In this document: piece by piece, positions 1 through 8,193 of the stretch | How the letters are laid out: every line of letters starts with the position of its first letter | How positions within the stretch are numbered: the stretch's first letter is position 1 | Assembly: GCA_002070945.1 (NCBI GenBank) | Contig: MWEG01000107.1 | Coordinates: forward strand, 1-64,000 | Source of the DNA: Lentisphaerae bacterium ADurb.Bin082 | GTDB taxonomy: Bacteria; Verrucomicrobiota; Lentisphaeria; Oligosphaerales; Oligosphaeraceae | DNA: 64,000 bases | Direction: 5' to 3' | The notes under the pieces: model-generated | The model's input: only the letters and a program-made list of their open reading frames with translations | What the model was told of the DNA's origin: nothing | The model's database searches: none | Program-made: the position numbers and the translations under genes

Positions 1-114
1 TTCAGCGATGGCCTTGCGTTCAAAGGCATCTGCAACCTTCATAACCAGTTCGTCGAAGGAAAATTTGTCCTCCGAGTTGCAAAACACCAAATCCATGCTA
101 ATTTTTCCTTGCAT
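1..114 (-). CDS. N-terminal fragment of an unidentified protein (runs off left edge)
   Basis: Reading leftward from an ATG at 114 there are 38 open codons up to the window edge, starting MQGKISMDLVFCNSEDKFSF. A strong ribosome binding site (AAGGAGG) lies a few bases upstream, so this is very probably a real gene start. The visible part is a short beta-like stretch followed by an amphipathic helix (FDELVMKVADAFERKAIAE). I do not recognise the family with certainty; the pattern loosely recalls the N-terminus of UPF0236/ISLre2-type transposases, which is only an impression. It is divergent from the pseudopilin pair to its right. Confidence 0.6.
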   Translation of the reverse strand, partial: MQGKISMDLVFCNSEDKFSFDELVMKVADAFERKAIAE

Positions 115-233
115 CTGAACCTCCTTGTTTTGGTTAGGGTTAGCCTCCTTATCAAAATAAGGGTTCAGATGCACCTTGTCAAATATCGACTCCTATCACA
201 AGATCTCGCACATTAACCAAAAGGAACGCTGAC

Positions 234-1028
234 ATGAAAAAGATTTCTTTCACCTTTACCTTGATTGAATTGCTGGTGGTGATTGCGATTATCGCGATTT
301 TGGCGGCTATGCTTTTGCCGGCCTTGAGCAAGGCGCGGGAAAAGGCTCGCGCCATCAGTTGCGTCAACAACATGAAACAGGCGACGCTTGGCATGATGCT
401 GTACACCGAGGAGAACCAGGGCTTTTATCTGCCCCAGACCTACAAGGCCTACCAGAGCGCCACCTATCCCAATTACGACTTTTGGTGGTGCGAAGCAGTC
501 ACCTACTCGAATTTCTTTGGTAACAGCTCGTCAGCAGTCGGCATGAACAAGCAGTATCCCAACAACCTGTGCTATTATCATCCGTCGTTCCTCTGTCCGT
601 CCAACCCCAATCATCTCGGAGTGTGGCATGGACAGATCGTTGTGACCGACTATCTCTACAATTATTTTGCTGGGCGGACGACTTCGCCGGTGTCCGGGGT
701 GTCGGCTTTGCCCAGCCAGCCGTACTTGAAGCACAACGTGTCCCGCACCATCATGTTTTGTGAGGACTGGAAATACCAGCTGATGAATAATCTGCAGAAT
801 CGCGGCAGCGGCGCCCTCAATGCCAATGTCGCCGGCTACAATCGCTACGGCACCTCCGATACGCCTACCTGTCGGATCAATGTGGGCAATACTTACGGCG
901 CACATGGCGACCGGATGACAACCGGCTTTATGGACGGCCATGCTGAATTGATGGGTGTCATCGAAGTCAATACCAACAACTACATCAATGTCTGGGACCC
1001 AGGTACCATCAGCGCCCGCAAGAACTGA
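234..1028 (+). CDS. Pseudopilin-like secreted protein (type IV prepilin N-terminus, H-X9-DG C-terminus), copy 1
   Basis: The 264-residue protein starts with a short basic leader followed by [19 protein letters not shown] and [14 protein letters not shown], the class III (type IV prepilin) signal and hydrophobic helix recognised by prepilin peptidase. The C-terminal part carries [12 protein letters not shown], which fits the H-X9-DG motif of the DUF1559-like pseudopilins that are abundant in Planctomycetes and Lentisphaerota. The protein is expected to be an envelope or surface protein; the exact role of these expanded families is unknown. Several Cys, Tyr and Trp residues in the middle suggest a compact extracellular domain. 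It is followed after 136 bp by a near-identical copy. A ribosome binding site (AAAAGGAA) precedes the ATG. Confidence 0.9.
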   Translation: MKKISFTFTLIELLVVIAIIAILAAMLLPALSKAREKARAISCVNNMKQATLGMMLYTEENQGFYLPQTYKAYQSATYPNYDFWWCEAVTYSNFFGNSSSAVGMNKQYPNNLCYYHPSFLCPSNPNHLGVWHGQIVVTDYLYNYFAGRTTSPVSGVSALPSQPYLKHNVSRTIMFCEDWKYQLMNNLQNRGSGALNANVAGYNRYGTSDTPTCRINVGNTYGAHGDRMTTGFMDGHAELMGVIEVNTNNYINVWDPGTISARKN

Positions 1029-1164
1029 CCTCCAGCTAGGGTGAAACGCGATCTTCTTCGAATCGTCATGCGGGATGCTGCCAGCGCCAGGTGAGCGAGC
1101 CAGGGATGGAATGAGGCATTCATTGCATGTTGGGGATGAAATTTAACTGTGAAGGAGGCCTACT

Positions 1165-1956
1165 ATGATGAGAAAAGTTTGTTTCACTCTCATCGAATTG
1201 CTGGTGGTGATTGCGATCATCGCGATTTTGGCAGCTATGCTTTTGCCGGCTTTGAGCAAGGCGCGGGAAAAGGCGCGCGCCATCAGTTGCGTCAACAACA
1301 TGAAGCAGGCGACGCTTGGCATGATGCTGTACACTGAGGAGAATCGGGGCTTTTATCTGCCCCAGACCTACAAGGCTTACCAGAGCGCCACCTATCCCAA
1401 TTACGACTTCTGGTGGTGCGAAGCAATCACCTACTCGAATTTCTTTGGCAACAGCTCGTCAGCAGTCGGCATGAACAAGCAGTATCCCAACAACCTGTGC
1501 TATTATCATCCGTCGTTCCTCTGTCCGTCCAACCCCAATCATCTCGGAGTGTGGCATGGACAGATCGTTGTGACCGACTATCTCTACAATTATTTTGCTG
1601 GGCGGACGACTTCGCCGGTGTCCGGGGTGTCGGCTTTGCCCAGCCAGCCGTACTTGAAGCACAACGTGTCCCGCACCATCATGTTCTGCGAGGACTGGAC
1701 ATACCAGTTGCTGAACAATTTGCCGAATCGCGGCAGCGGCGGCCACAATGCCTATGTCTCCAGCTACAATCGCTACGGCACCTCGGATACGCCCACCTGC
1801 CGGACTAATGTGGGCAATACCTACGGTGCGCATGGCGACCGGATGACAACCGGCTTTATGGACGGCCATGCTGAATTGATGGGCGTCATCGAAGTCAATA
1901 CCAACAACTACATCAATGTCTGGGATCCGGGCACGATCAGCGCCCGCAAGAATTGA
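1165..1956 (+). CDS. Pseudopilin-like secreted protein, near-identical tandem copy 2
   Basis: This 263-residue paralogue of the preceding gene has the same prepilin leader and H-X9-DG end ([12 protein letters not shown]). From FTLIELL onward the two differ at only about a dozen positions, clustered in one short stretch ([20 protein letters not shown] versus [20 protein letters not shown]) plus isolated changes. Leader residues differ (MKKISFTF versus MMRKVCF). The start at 1165 is supported by GAAGGAGG just upstream. The DNA is also almost identical across the middle, which points to recent tandem duplication or gene conversion. The pair is closed by a strong hairpin terminator at 1991-2032, so the two are likely one transcription unit. 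Confidence 0.9.
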   Translation: MMRKVCFTLIELLVVIAIIAILAAMLLPALSKAREKARAISCVNNMKQATLGMMLYTEENRGFYLPQTYKAYQSATYPNYDFWWCEAITYSNFFGNSSSAVGMNKQYPNNLCYYHPSFLCPSNPNHLGVWHGQIVVTDYLYNYFAGRTTSPVSGVSALPSQPYLKHNVSRTIMFCEDWTYQLLNNLPNRGSGGHNAYVSSYNRYGTSDTPTCRTNVGNTYGAHGDRMTTGFMDGHAELMGVIEVNTNNYINVWDPGTISARKN

Positions 1957-1990
1957 CGGCGGTTCGCACAGTCGGATTTTTTGTGTTTGC

Positions 1991-2032
1991 GGCCCAGTGA
2001 AGGCATTTGCCTCGCTGGGCCGTGAATGTTTT
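1991..2032 (+). terminator. Rho-independent terminator after the pseudopilin pair
   Basis: GGCCCAG ... CTGGGCC encloses an inner stem AGGCA-TT-TGCCT, and the hairpin is followed by GTGAATGTTTT. It lies 35 bp after the stop codon of the second pseudopilin. Confidence 0.65.
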
Positions 2033-2116
2033 ATGGCCGATGCTCCGCTTAGAAGCACCTGCTTCGGCTCGGGTGGGGCGAATGGTGAAGGCTCCCATTC
2101 AATGCGGTTGCAGTAC

Positions 2117-2155
2117 AACAATTATAGTTTATAGTTTATCGTTATAGTTTATTGT
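2117..2155. repeat. Short TATAGTT heptamer repeat
   Basis: Several imperfect copies of a TATAGTT(T)/TTATAGT unit lie in the gap between the terminator and the next gene. The tract is AT-rich compared with the surrounding sequence. Similar heptanucleotide arrays of different sequence occur elsewhere in the window. Confidence 0.6.
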
Positions 2156-2251
2156 GCGTTAAGTTGTTATAGTAACGGCCAGGTTGGCTGCGCTTTGTTG
2201 TCCAATCGCCCTGTTTTCAAGCGGGGCGGAAAAACCACGGGGATATTCATC

Positions 2252-5206
2252 ATGATGTCTGGTCGCTGGATGATAGCCGCGATGGCGGTGTTGTTTGGAT
2301 GCGTTCACTTGTCGTCTGCCAATTTGATTCACAATGGCAGCTTTGACGGCGAGGCGGCAGCTCAGGAATTCCGCACGAATGGCGGCAAATTCAGTGTGCA
2401 TACCGAGGAGTTGACTTGGAATAAATGCGGTCGGCTTGAGATAGACCGCGTCGGTGAAAAGGATGGCGTCAAGACCCATTCTGCCGTTGTCTGGATCGGC
2501 TCCAATGGGACTGTGCCGGGCTTTGACGCTAAGCCGAATACCACTTATCGTTTTTCCATCGAGGTGCGCGGTGAAGTGGCTGGTCGGGCTAGCCTCAGCG
2601 CCAGGTGCTGGTATGGCGACAATATCTGGACTGATGGCCGGAGTGTCAGCACGAGTGTCGGCGGCTTTAAGGTGCAAAGCGGCTGGACGGTCTACAAAGG
2701 GACGTTCACGACCAGCCCGGATACTAAACGGGCGGCCTTGCAGTTGCAAATATGGGAAAGCACACAGTACGGGCCGCTGGCCTACAAGGTCGGCGACGGT
2801 ATTCTTTTTGACAATATAGAGGTGGTGGAGGATAAGCGCGACCTGGGTATGGCTGCGGCCGCCAGCGACAGCCCGGCAGTCCGGAAACGCCGGGCTGGAC
2901 GCACCGGGCGCTGCCAGGGCGCTATTGTCATAGACGGACAGCTTGACGAGGCCGACTGGCAGCAGGCGCCAGCCACTACCGACTTCCTGGCGCTTGGGAA
3001 AGATACTCCAGCTGCGGCTTCCACCACTGTCGCCATGCTTTCCGACGCGGAAAACATCTACCTCGGCATCCGTTGCCAGGAGCCGGACAAGGTCGCGGCG
3101 CAGCAGACGGCCAATGGCACGGTCATTTGGCGGGACGACGTGATTGAAGTGTTTTTCGGCCCATTGTCCAGCGATCGGCAGTTGAGCCAATTCGTCATTT
3201 GCGCTGGCGGCGGGCGCTACCAGGGCTATGGCAACGAAAGCACCCTGCCAGTGGATTATGCTGCCTGGGAGGGCAGGGCGAGCGTTAGCGACGGGTTCTG
3301 GCAGGCCGAATTGCGAATACCGTTCCGGTGCCTGGCCCAAACAGGCTTTGGCGCTGATGGCGATACGATTCCGTTCAATGTCTCTCGGCAGCGGCGCGCG
3401 GCTAAAGAGCTGTCGACCTGGTCCCGGCTGCGCGAATCGTTCCATGAAGTCGAGAATTTCGGCGTTCTGGCTCTGGTCGATTTCAATGCGGCCTTGACTA
3501 AGCTGACCGGCCAGGCTGGTGCTGATGTCGCTGATGCCGAGGCTTTTGCCCAGGCTTTGCATGACTATGACCAAAAGCAGCAGCAGGCGCGGTATGAGCG
3601 CCTGGCCAGTCGCAAATTTGCGGTGGCGCCAGTGCCGGTGACTGCCAATTTTGCGATTCCGTTTATCCCGGAAGAAGTGTTTTCGCCGGTTGACGAGATT
3701 ACGGTCACGGCGGCGGTCAATGAATTGAAAGGCGTGCCCATAGCCCTGGCGAATTTGACCGACCTCCCTGCCGAATACCAGGTCATTTTGGAGACGAAAG
3801 GTCGCTATAATGGCAGCTGGGGCTTGGAGGGATTTCCGCCTGAGCAGTTCGTCATGCGCCAGGCCGTGCGCTTCAAGGACAGTGACGACGACCCCGGCAG
3901 CCTGCGGCTCGACCCCCTCCCAAAGATGAACCAGGCCAGCACGTTGATGGTTCTGCCCAAGGAGGCTGGTCTGGTCTGGTTGGACTTTGACACTACTGGC
4001 GTCGCCCCAGGGAGCTACGAAGGCCGCCTGCGCATCATCCCGCTCAGCGAGGTGGCCAAGTGGGAGTCGATCAAAGGCGCCTACTGGAACCGCAAGTACA
4101 CCGGCGATATGCAGGACATCCCGTTTACGCTTGTCGTGCGCAATATCGTCCTGGATCGCGACCCGATCCTGCCCATGGGATTCTTCCAGGCAGCCGATAA
4201 TGAACTCTGCTTTAAGATGATGATTGACATCGGCGTCCGCAACATCGGCCTGTCGCCGTGGTCGTTCCAGTTTCCGGTTGACGACAAGGGCGACATCATT
4301 CCAGACGGCGTCACCGAGAAGCTGCAACAGCAGGGCGCCATCGTGACCCAGCACGAGGAATGGGCCCGAAAATATGGCGTCTCCCTGACGTATTTCATTG
4401 GCTTCTCAGCGTATGATGCTTTTGGACAAGTCTATGGGCTGACCAGGAAGCCTGAAAAGAAAAAGCAGGTCTGGCCGCAGTGGATCAAGGCTCTGGAAGG
4501 CTATATGCGTTCTCTGGGCGTGGCGCCGGAACGCTATGTGATCGAGACTTGGGACGAACCGCATCCAGACAAATTTCCGGAATTGCTTGAGTCGCACCAG
4601 CTGGCCAAGGCCGGTTCAAGTCGGGTGCGCCTCTCGCTGACCTTGGGAGCGCATATCATGCCAGTTGATAAAATGGCCAGCCTGGCGCCTTATACCGACG
4701 AGTGGACGCTGTGGTCGGACGGCTATTTCCAACGGCCGGAGCATTTGCAGCTTATCCGCGAACAGCAGCAGCGCGGTGTTCTTATTCGCCACTATACGTG
4801 CGACACCAGCATGCGTTCGTCCCTGGCTCGCCGCTATCGGCGCAACAACTGGTTCGGCGAATACCATCGCCTGGACGGCAACGAGATGTTCCATTTCGCT
4901 GACACCTACGGCGGCCGCGGCGCGTCTGACTGGAAGGTCACGACCCGCGGCGGCATCGTCTACAAGCTGTTTGACGAATATATGCCGTCTATCCGTTACA
5001 TGGCCTTGCGCCAGGGCATGACCGACGTCAAGTACTTGGCAGCGCTGCGGAAACTGGCGGCCGGCAATCCAGAGGCGCAGGCTTTCCTGGAGGCCGCGCC
5101 CCGGCGAGTGGTAGTCGACTTTGGCCATGACCCGGCTACGCCAGACATCGTCCGCGAGGAAGCCGTAGAATTTATTCTGAAATTGCAGGCAGGAAAGGCG
5201 AAGTAA
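2252..5206 (+). CDS. Secreted CBM / DUF4091 carbohydrate-active-like protein
   Basis: This is a 984-residue exported protein. I start it at 2252 (MMSGRWMIAAMAVLFG...) because that gives a normal signal peptide; the frame is open 19 codons further upstream. Residues ~25-205 look like a jelly-roll carbohydrate-binding module (NLIHNGSFDG at the start). Residues ~220-415 are a CBM9-like domain (IVIDGQLDEADW, then DDVIEVFFGP). After a linker rich in Ig-like strands, residues ~600-970 resemble the DUF4091 glycosidase-like family, with VIETWDEPHPD as a likely acidic active-site segment and the characteristic end (KLFDEYMPSIRYMALRQGMTDVKYL). The likely role is binding and perhaps cleavage of a polysaccharide outside the cytoplasm; the substrate cannot be told. 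An MBL-fold gene follows in the same direction. Confidence 0.8.
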   Translation: MMSGRWMIAAMAVLFGCVHLSSANLIHNGSFDGEAAAQEFRTNGGKFSVHTEELTWNKCGRLEIDRVGEKDGVKTHSAVVWIGSNGTVPGFDAKPNTTYRFSIEVRGEVAGRASLSARCWYGDNIWTDGRSVSTSVGGFKVQSGWTVYKGTFTTSPDTKRAALQLQIWESTQYGPLAYKVGDGILFDNIEVVEDKRDLGMAAAASDSPAVRKRRAGRTGRCQGAIVIDGQLDEADWQQAPATTDFLALGKDTPAAASTTVAMLSDAENIYLGIRCQEPDKVAAQQTANGTVIWRDDVIEVFFGPLSSDRQLSQFVICAGGGRYQGYGNESTLPVDYAAWEGRASVSDGFWQAELRIPFRCLAQTGFGADGDTIPFNVSRQRRAAKELSTWSRLRESFHEVENFGVLALVDFNAALTKLTGQAGADVADAEAFAQALHDYDQKQQQARYERLASRKFAVAPVPVTANFAIPFIPEEVFSPVDEITVTAAVNELKGVPIALANLTDLPAEYQVILETKGRYNGSWGLEGFPPEQFVMRQAVRFKDSDDDPGSLRLDPLPKMNQASTLMVLPKEAGLVWLDFDTTGVAPGSYEGRLRIIPLSEVAKWESIKGAYWNRKYTGDMQDIPFTLVVRNIVLDRDPILPMGFFQAADNELCFKMMIDIGVRNIGLSPWSFQFPVDDKGDIIPDGVTEKLQQQGAIVTQHEEWARKYGVSLTYFIGFSAYDAFGQVYGLTRKPEKKKQVWPQWIKALEGYMRSLGVAPERYVIETWDEPHPDKFPELLESHQLAKAGSSRVRLSLTLGAHIMPVDKMASLAPYTDEWTLWSDGYFQRPEHLQLIREQQQRGVLIRHYTCDTSMRSSLARRYRRNNWFGEYHRLDGNEMFHFADTYGGRGASDWKVTTRGGIVYKLFDEYMPSIRYMALRQGMTDVKYLAALRKLAAGNPEAQAFLEAAPRRVVVDFGHDPATPDIVREEAVEFILKLQAGKAK

Positions 5207-5351
5207 CCAGGGGCAGGCGCTGCGGAACTGGTGGCCAGCTATGTCGGCCTAGGCGTTCATCGCTTGCAATTCCCGGCCGGATGTCAGCGAAATTTGACTG
5301 GGAGCGATTTGCGCTATGCACACCACACCATCAAGCAGGAGGGTATCATTT

Positions 5352-6269
5352 ATGACCAGGAATGTTCTTGCGCTTTGTTGTTTGTGCGCATGCGGGTTGC
5401 TGCCAATCAGGGCGGCGGACGCACCTGTCGCGGGAACCATGTTCTTCCAGGGTCGGGATGGCGTGGAGATAATAGCCATCCAGGATGCGCCCGCCCGCAT
5501 GAAAGGAAACTTGTTCATAAACACCAGGCCGGATTATCCCATCATGTTCAAGCTGCCGCCGGATTGGGAGGCGTCAATCAATGTTTTCCTGGTGCGCCGG
5601 GCCGGGGAGTCGTATTTGGTCGACGCTGGCAACGCGCCGGAAAGGGGCTCGCTGGCTGCCAAGCTAGCCGCGCTTGGCGTTAAGCCGGAGCAAATTGACG
5701 CGGTGTTCATAACCCACATCCACCCAGATCATGTCGGCGGTCTCCTGTCTGGCGGGGCAGGTGCCGAGGGGGCCGCGCCGGCAGCGCAATTCCCCCGGGC
5801 GGCCTTGTATATCTCCCGCGTGGAATATGACGCCTGGAAGAACGATGAGAATCGCCAGCCCCTGGGGCGGTTCTTGCAGCCATACGCTAATCGCCTGCGG
5901 CTGTTTGCGTTTGGCGACCGGCTCCCCGGCGGCTTTACGGCGCGCTCGGCGGTCGGCCATACCCCCGGCCATACGCTCTATGCGCTGGGGCAGCTGTGGT
6001 TCATCGGCGACCTGGTGCATGCGGCAGAACACCAATTCCAGCATCCGGTTGTCTGTGCGCGCTATGACCTCGATCCAGCCCAGGCCGTCACGACCAGGAT
6101 TGAGGTGATGACTGAGGCGGCTCGGCAGAACGCGGTTGTGCTCGGCGCACATATTCCCTTCCCAGGCATCGGTACCGTCGTTGGGCCGGTGAACCTGGCC
6201 GGGGTCACTCGGCCTACCGAATGGAAGCATTTCCACTTCCTGCCAATCAAGGGCAATGAGCTGCCCTGA
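5352..6269 (+). CDS. Secreted MBL-fold metallo-hydrolase
   Basis: The 305-residue protein carries the metallo-beta-lactamase zinc motif HIHPDH at residues ~122-127 and a later HTPGHT segment, with GDLVHA supplying the bridging Asp region. The start at 5352 is chosen because AGGAGG lies just upstream and it gives a signal peptide (MTRNVLALCCLCACGLLPIRA). The fold hydrolyses esters, lactones, thioesters or phosphodiesters; the overall pattern resembles lactonase/AhlD-like enzymes, but the substrate is not predictable. It lies 145 bp downstream of the DUF4091-type gene and converges with the MFS transporter, whose stop is 20 bp away. Confidence 0.85.
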   Translation: MTRNVLALCCLCACGLLPIRAADAPVAGTMFFQGRDGVEIIAIQDAPARMKGNLFINTRPDYPIMFKLPPDWEASINVFLVRRAGESYLVDAGNAPERGSLAAKLAALGVKPEQIDAVFITHIHPDHVGGLLSGGAGAEGAAPAAQFPRAALYISRVEYDAWKNDENRQPLGRFLQPYANRLRLFAFGDRLPGGFTARSAVGHTPGHTLYALGQLWFIGDLVHAAEHQFQHPVVCARYDLDPAQAVTTRIEVMTEAARQNAVVLGAHIPFPGIGTVVGPVNLAGVTRPTEWKHFHFLPIKGNELP

Positions 6270-6289
6270 TAGTTCGCCATGCGGCCACA

Positions 6290-7588
6290 TCAGTCCTTGC
6301 TTTCGCCGGTTGTGGTGGCCAGCGGCTCTTTGGCGCTGACTTGGATAGCGTTTTTCCGGCTGGGAAGCAGGAAGCCCTCAACTAAGATGATGGCGGCAAT
6401 GCCAGCGAGGGTGGCTGGCACCAGCCAGAAAGACGTCCGCAGGCCGTAGCGGTCGCCGACAACGCCCATCAGCCAGCTGAAGAAGCCGCAGCCAGGAATG
6501 CCTGCGCAGGACAGGAGCACGAAGATCATGGTGGAATCCAAGTGCGGCAGGCGGTCGGTGCAGTAGACTTGCGTTGTCGGCCAGAATGGCGCCACGCCTA
6601 CGCCAGCCAGGAACAGACAAGGATATAAGGCATACAGGGCATGGGCGGGCGTGGAGAAATTCTCCGGTCGGATCAGCAGGATAGCCAGCGCGACCGGGAT
6701 CGTGCCCAGCGCTGACCAGAGCAGCAAGTGCTTCAGGTGAGACTGCTTGACGAGCCATCCGGCTCCAGAACGCCCGCAGAACATGCCGGCCGCCAACAAC
6801 GCTGTCCCAATGCCGCCAGCCCAGGCAGAGGCACCGAAGTTCAATTGGATGAAGCTAGCCGCCCAAAAGGTGAGGCAGAATTCACTGCCGCCATTTAGAA
6901 ACATCACTATGAAAAAGCACCAGAATTTGGGCGTCCGGACAATGGCGATGACGCGTTGCCATACGACTGCTGCAGAAGTGGTTTCTTTTGCTTCCGGATA
7001 TCGTTTGTCAGGATGCTCGCGCCACAAGAAAAGCAGGGCCGGGATGAGGGTAATCAGGCCGGTGACGCCGAGGACGATGCGCCAGGAAACTTGGCGCCCC
7101 AGGAGCGCTCCGCCAGCCAAGACAAAGACAAATAGGCCCACCGACCAGAAACTGTGCGCGGTGTTGACGTAACGGCCGCTTTCCTCAGGATGAAGAACCT
7201 GCACAAACGGCGTGGCAATGCCCTCAATCAAGCCTTCGCCAAGACCGGCTAACATCAGCAGCGGCAATAGGCATAGATAGTTGGGCGAAAAGGCCGTCAA
7301 GGCGATGCCGGCACCCATGAAGATCATGGCTGCGCCCATCAGCTTCCGCATGCCAAAGCGTCCAGCCGCAAAACCGCAGCCGGCCATGGCAATCACCATG
7401 GCGACGCTGCGGACGCCTTGCAAGAAGCCCCCAGCAGCCATGCCGCCAGACTCTAACGCAAAGTCAAGATCGCGCGCTAATTGCACCAGGCTCAAGGGAA
7501 TGATGACCGAACAGCCAGCATAACACGCAAAAGACATAAACGCAGCTAAGTCATAGCGACCTAACTTGTACGGTCGTGAACGAGACAT
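6290..7588 (-). CDS. MFS transporter
   Basis: This 432-residue protein has about twelve hydrophobic segments in two halves, the usual length for the major facilitator superfamily. A glycine-rich loop with FGMRK after TM2-TM3 fits MFS motif A (GxxxDRxGRR-like). The general layout is like sugar or small-metabolite permeases (FucP-like), consistent with the surrounding carbohydrate genes. A purine-rich patch precedes the ATG at 7588. The gene is monocistronic and convergent with the MBL hydrolase. The substrate is unknown. Confidence 0.85.
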   Translation of the reverse strand: MSRSRPYKLGRYDLAAFMSFACYAGCSVIIPLSLVQLARDLDFALESGGMAAGGFLQGVRSVAMVIAMAGCGFAAGRFGMRKLMGAAMIFMGAGIALTAFSPNYLCLLPLLMLAGLGEGLIEGIATPFVQVLHPEESGRYVNTAHSFWSVGLFVFVLAGGALLGRQVSWRIVLGVTGLITLIPALLFLWREHPDKRYPEAKETTSAAVVWQRVIAIVRTPKFWCFFIVMFLNGGSEFCLTFWAASFIQLNFGASAWAGGIGTALLAAGMFCGRSGAGWLVKQSHLKHLLLWSALGTIPVALAILLIRPENFSTPAHALYALYPCLFLAGVGVAPFWPTTQVYCTDRLPHLDSTMIFVLLSCAGIPGCGFFSWLMGVVGDRYGLRTSFWLVPATLAGIAAIILVEGFLLPSRKNAIQVSAKEPLATTTGESKD

Positions 7589-7700
7589 TGATATACCTGC
7601 AACAAGGCGCGTGATTAGAAGTAATAACCCAAAATGCCGATAGTCGATAAACTATAACCCGAAGCGGCAGGAATGCACCTAAGGGAAGGGGGAAAAGTAG

Positions 7701-7750
7701 AGGCGAGGGTCTGAATGCTGAATGGTGAATGGTGAACGCTGAAGGGCGAG
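7701..7750 (+). repeat. Heptamer element, degenerate copy (GGCGAGGGTCTGAATGCTGAATG type)
   Basis: GGCGAGGGTCTGAATGCTGAA is followed by TGGTGAATGGTGAACGCTGAAGG. The same opening is found at 44435-44534 and, inverted, at 27061-27169, so this is a short degenerate member of that family. Confidence 0.7.
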
Positions 7751-7769
7751 ATGAGTTTTGCGATGGTCG

Positions 7770-7867
7770 AGCTGTTTTATCCGCAGATGACGCTGATGAC
7801 GCAGATTTTTTTGGGGTGTGTTGCACGAGGAAACTAGCCTTGCCGCAGCAGAAACGCTCAAAGCGCG
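7770..7867 (+). repeat. TTATCCGCAGA dispersed element, copy 1
   Basis: The stretch TTTATCCGCAGATGACGCTG ... GCAGATTTTTTTGGGGTGTG ... GCAGAAACG matches 56413-56508 along nearly its whole length with scattered substitutions. Both copies are intergenic and non-coding. Confidence 0.8.
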
Positions 7868-8193
7868 AAATTAAGGTAGCCGACGTCCACCCCGTCCACC
7901 ATGTCCGCAGCTGGAAGCGCAAGGCATGGCCGCCCTGGGTAAGTTTCAGAAAAATTCGCAATTTTTTTGAAGTCATGTTTAACTCTATGCAGTTCAGGTA
8001 TTTAAGTGGTCATTTGGAGTCGTCTGAAAGGCTGTGGAAGGGTCTGTTAGGCTTTGCTTTTTTTTTGATGTGTAGTACCTTATATACGGTAGTGCAACAA
8101 CGCCAATATGCTTTCTACTGTGTTCCCAAACAGTTGTTTGTGGAAGCCCCGTGAAGGCGCAGAATTTCCGGATTTGCCAGCAAGGAGGCACCC

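Larger units (their letters stand above)
7589..8193. other. Gene-free gap made mostly of dispersed repeats
   Basis: I see no convincing gene here. Left to right it holds a heptamer-type tract (7701-7750), an ATCCGCAGA-type element (7770-7867), a short run of CGTCCACC units (7883-7909), then an AT-rich stretch leading into the next gene. Open frames crossing it lack ribosome binding sites and consist of repeat sequence. The right end must carry the promoter of the GH20-like gene. Confidence 0.7.

Noticed and set aside
2195-2251. Longer N-terminus for the DUF4091-type protein
   Set aside because: The extra 19 residues would bury the signal peptide, and no better ribosome binding site is seen.
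2159-4354. A 731-codon open frame on the minus strand
   Set aside because: It lies opposite the secreted DUF4091-type gene, which has a signal peptide and recognisable domains. The antisense product is low in recognisable motifs and arises from the GC-rich codon pattern.
5231-5683. A 150-codon plus-strand frame before and across the start of the MBL gene
   Set aside because: It overlaps the MBL-fold gene in another frame; the MBL gene has a clear ribosome binding site, signal peptide and zinc motif.
7729-8154. A 141-codon frame between the MFS and GH20-like genes
   Set aside because: It runs through three dispersed repeat modules and has no ribosome binding site.
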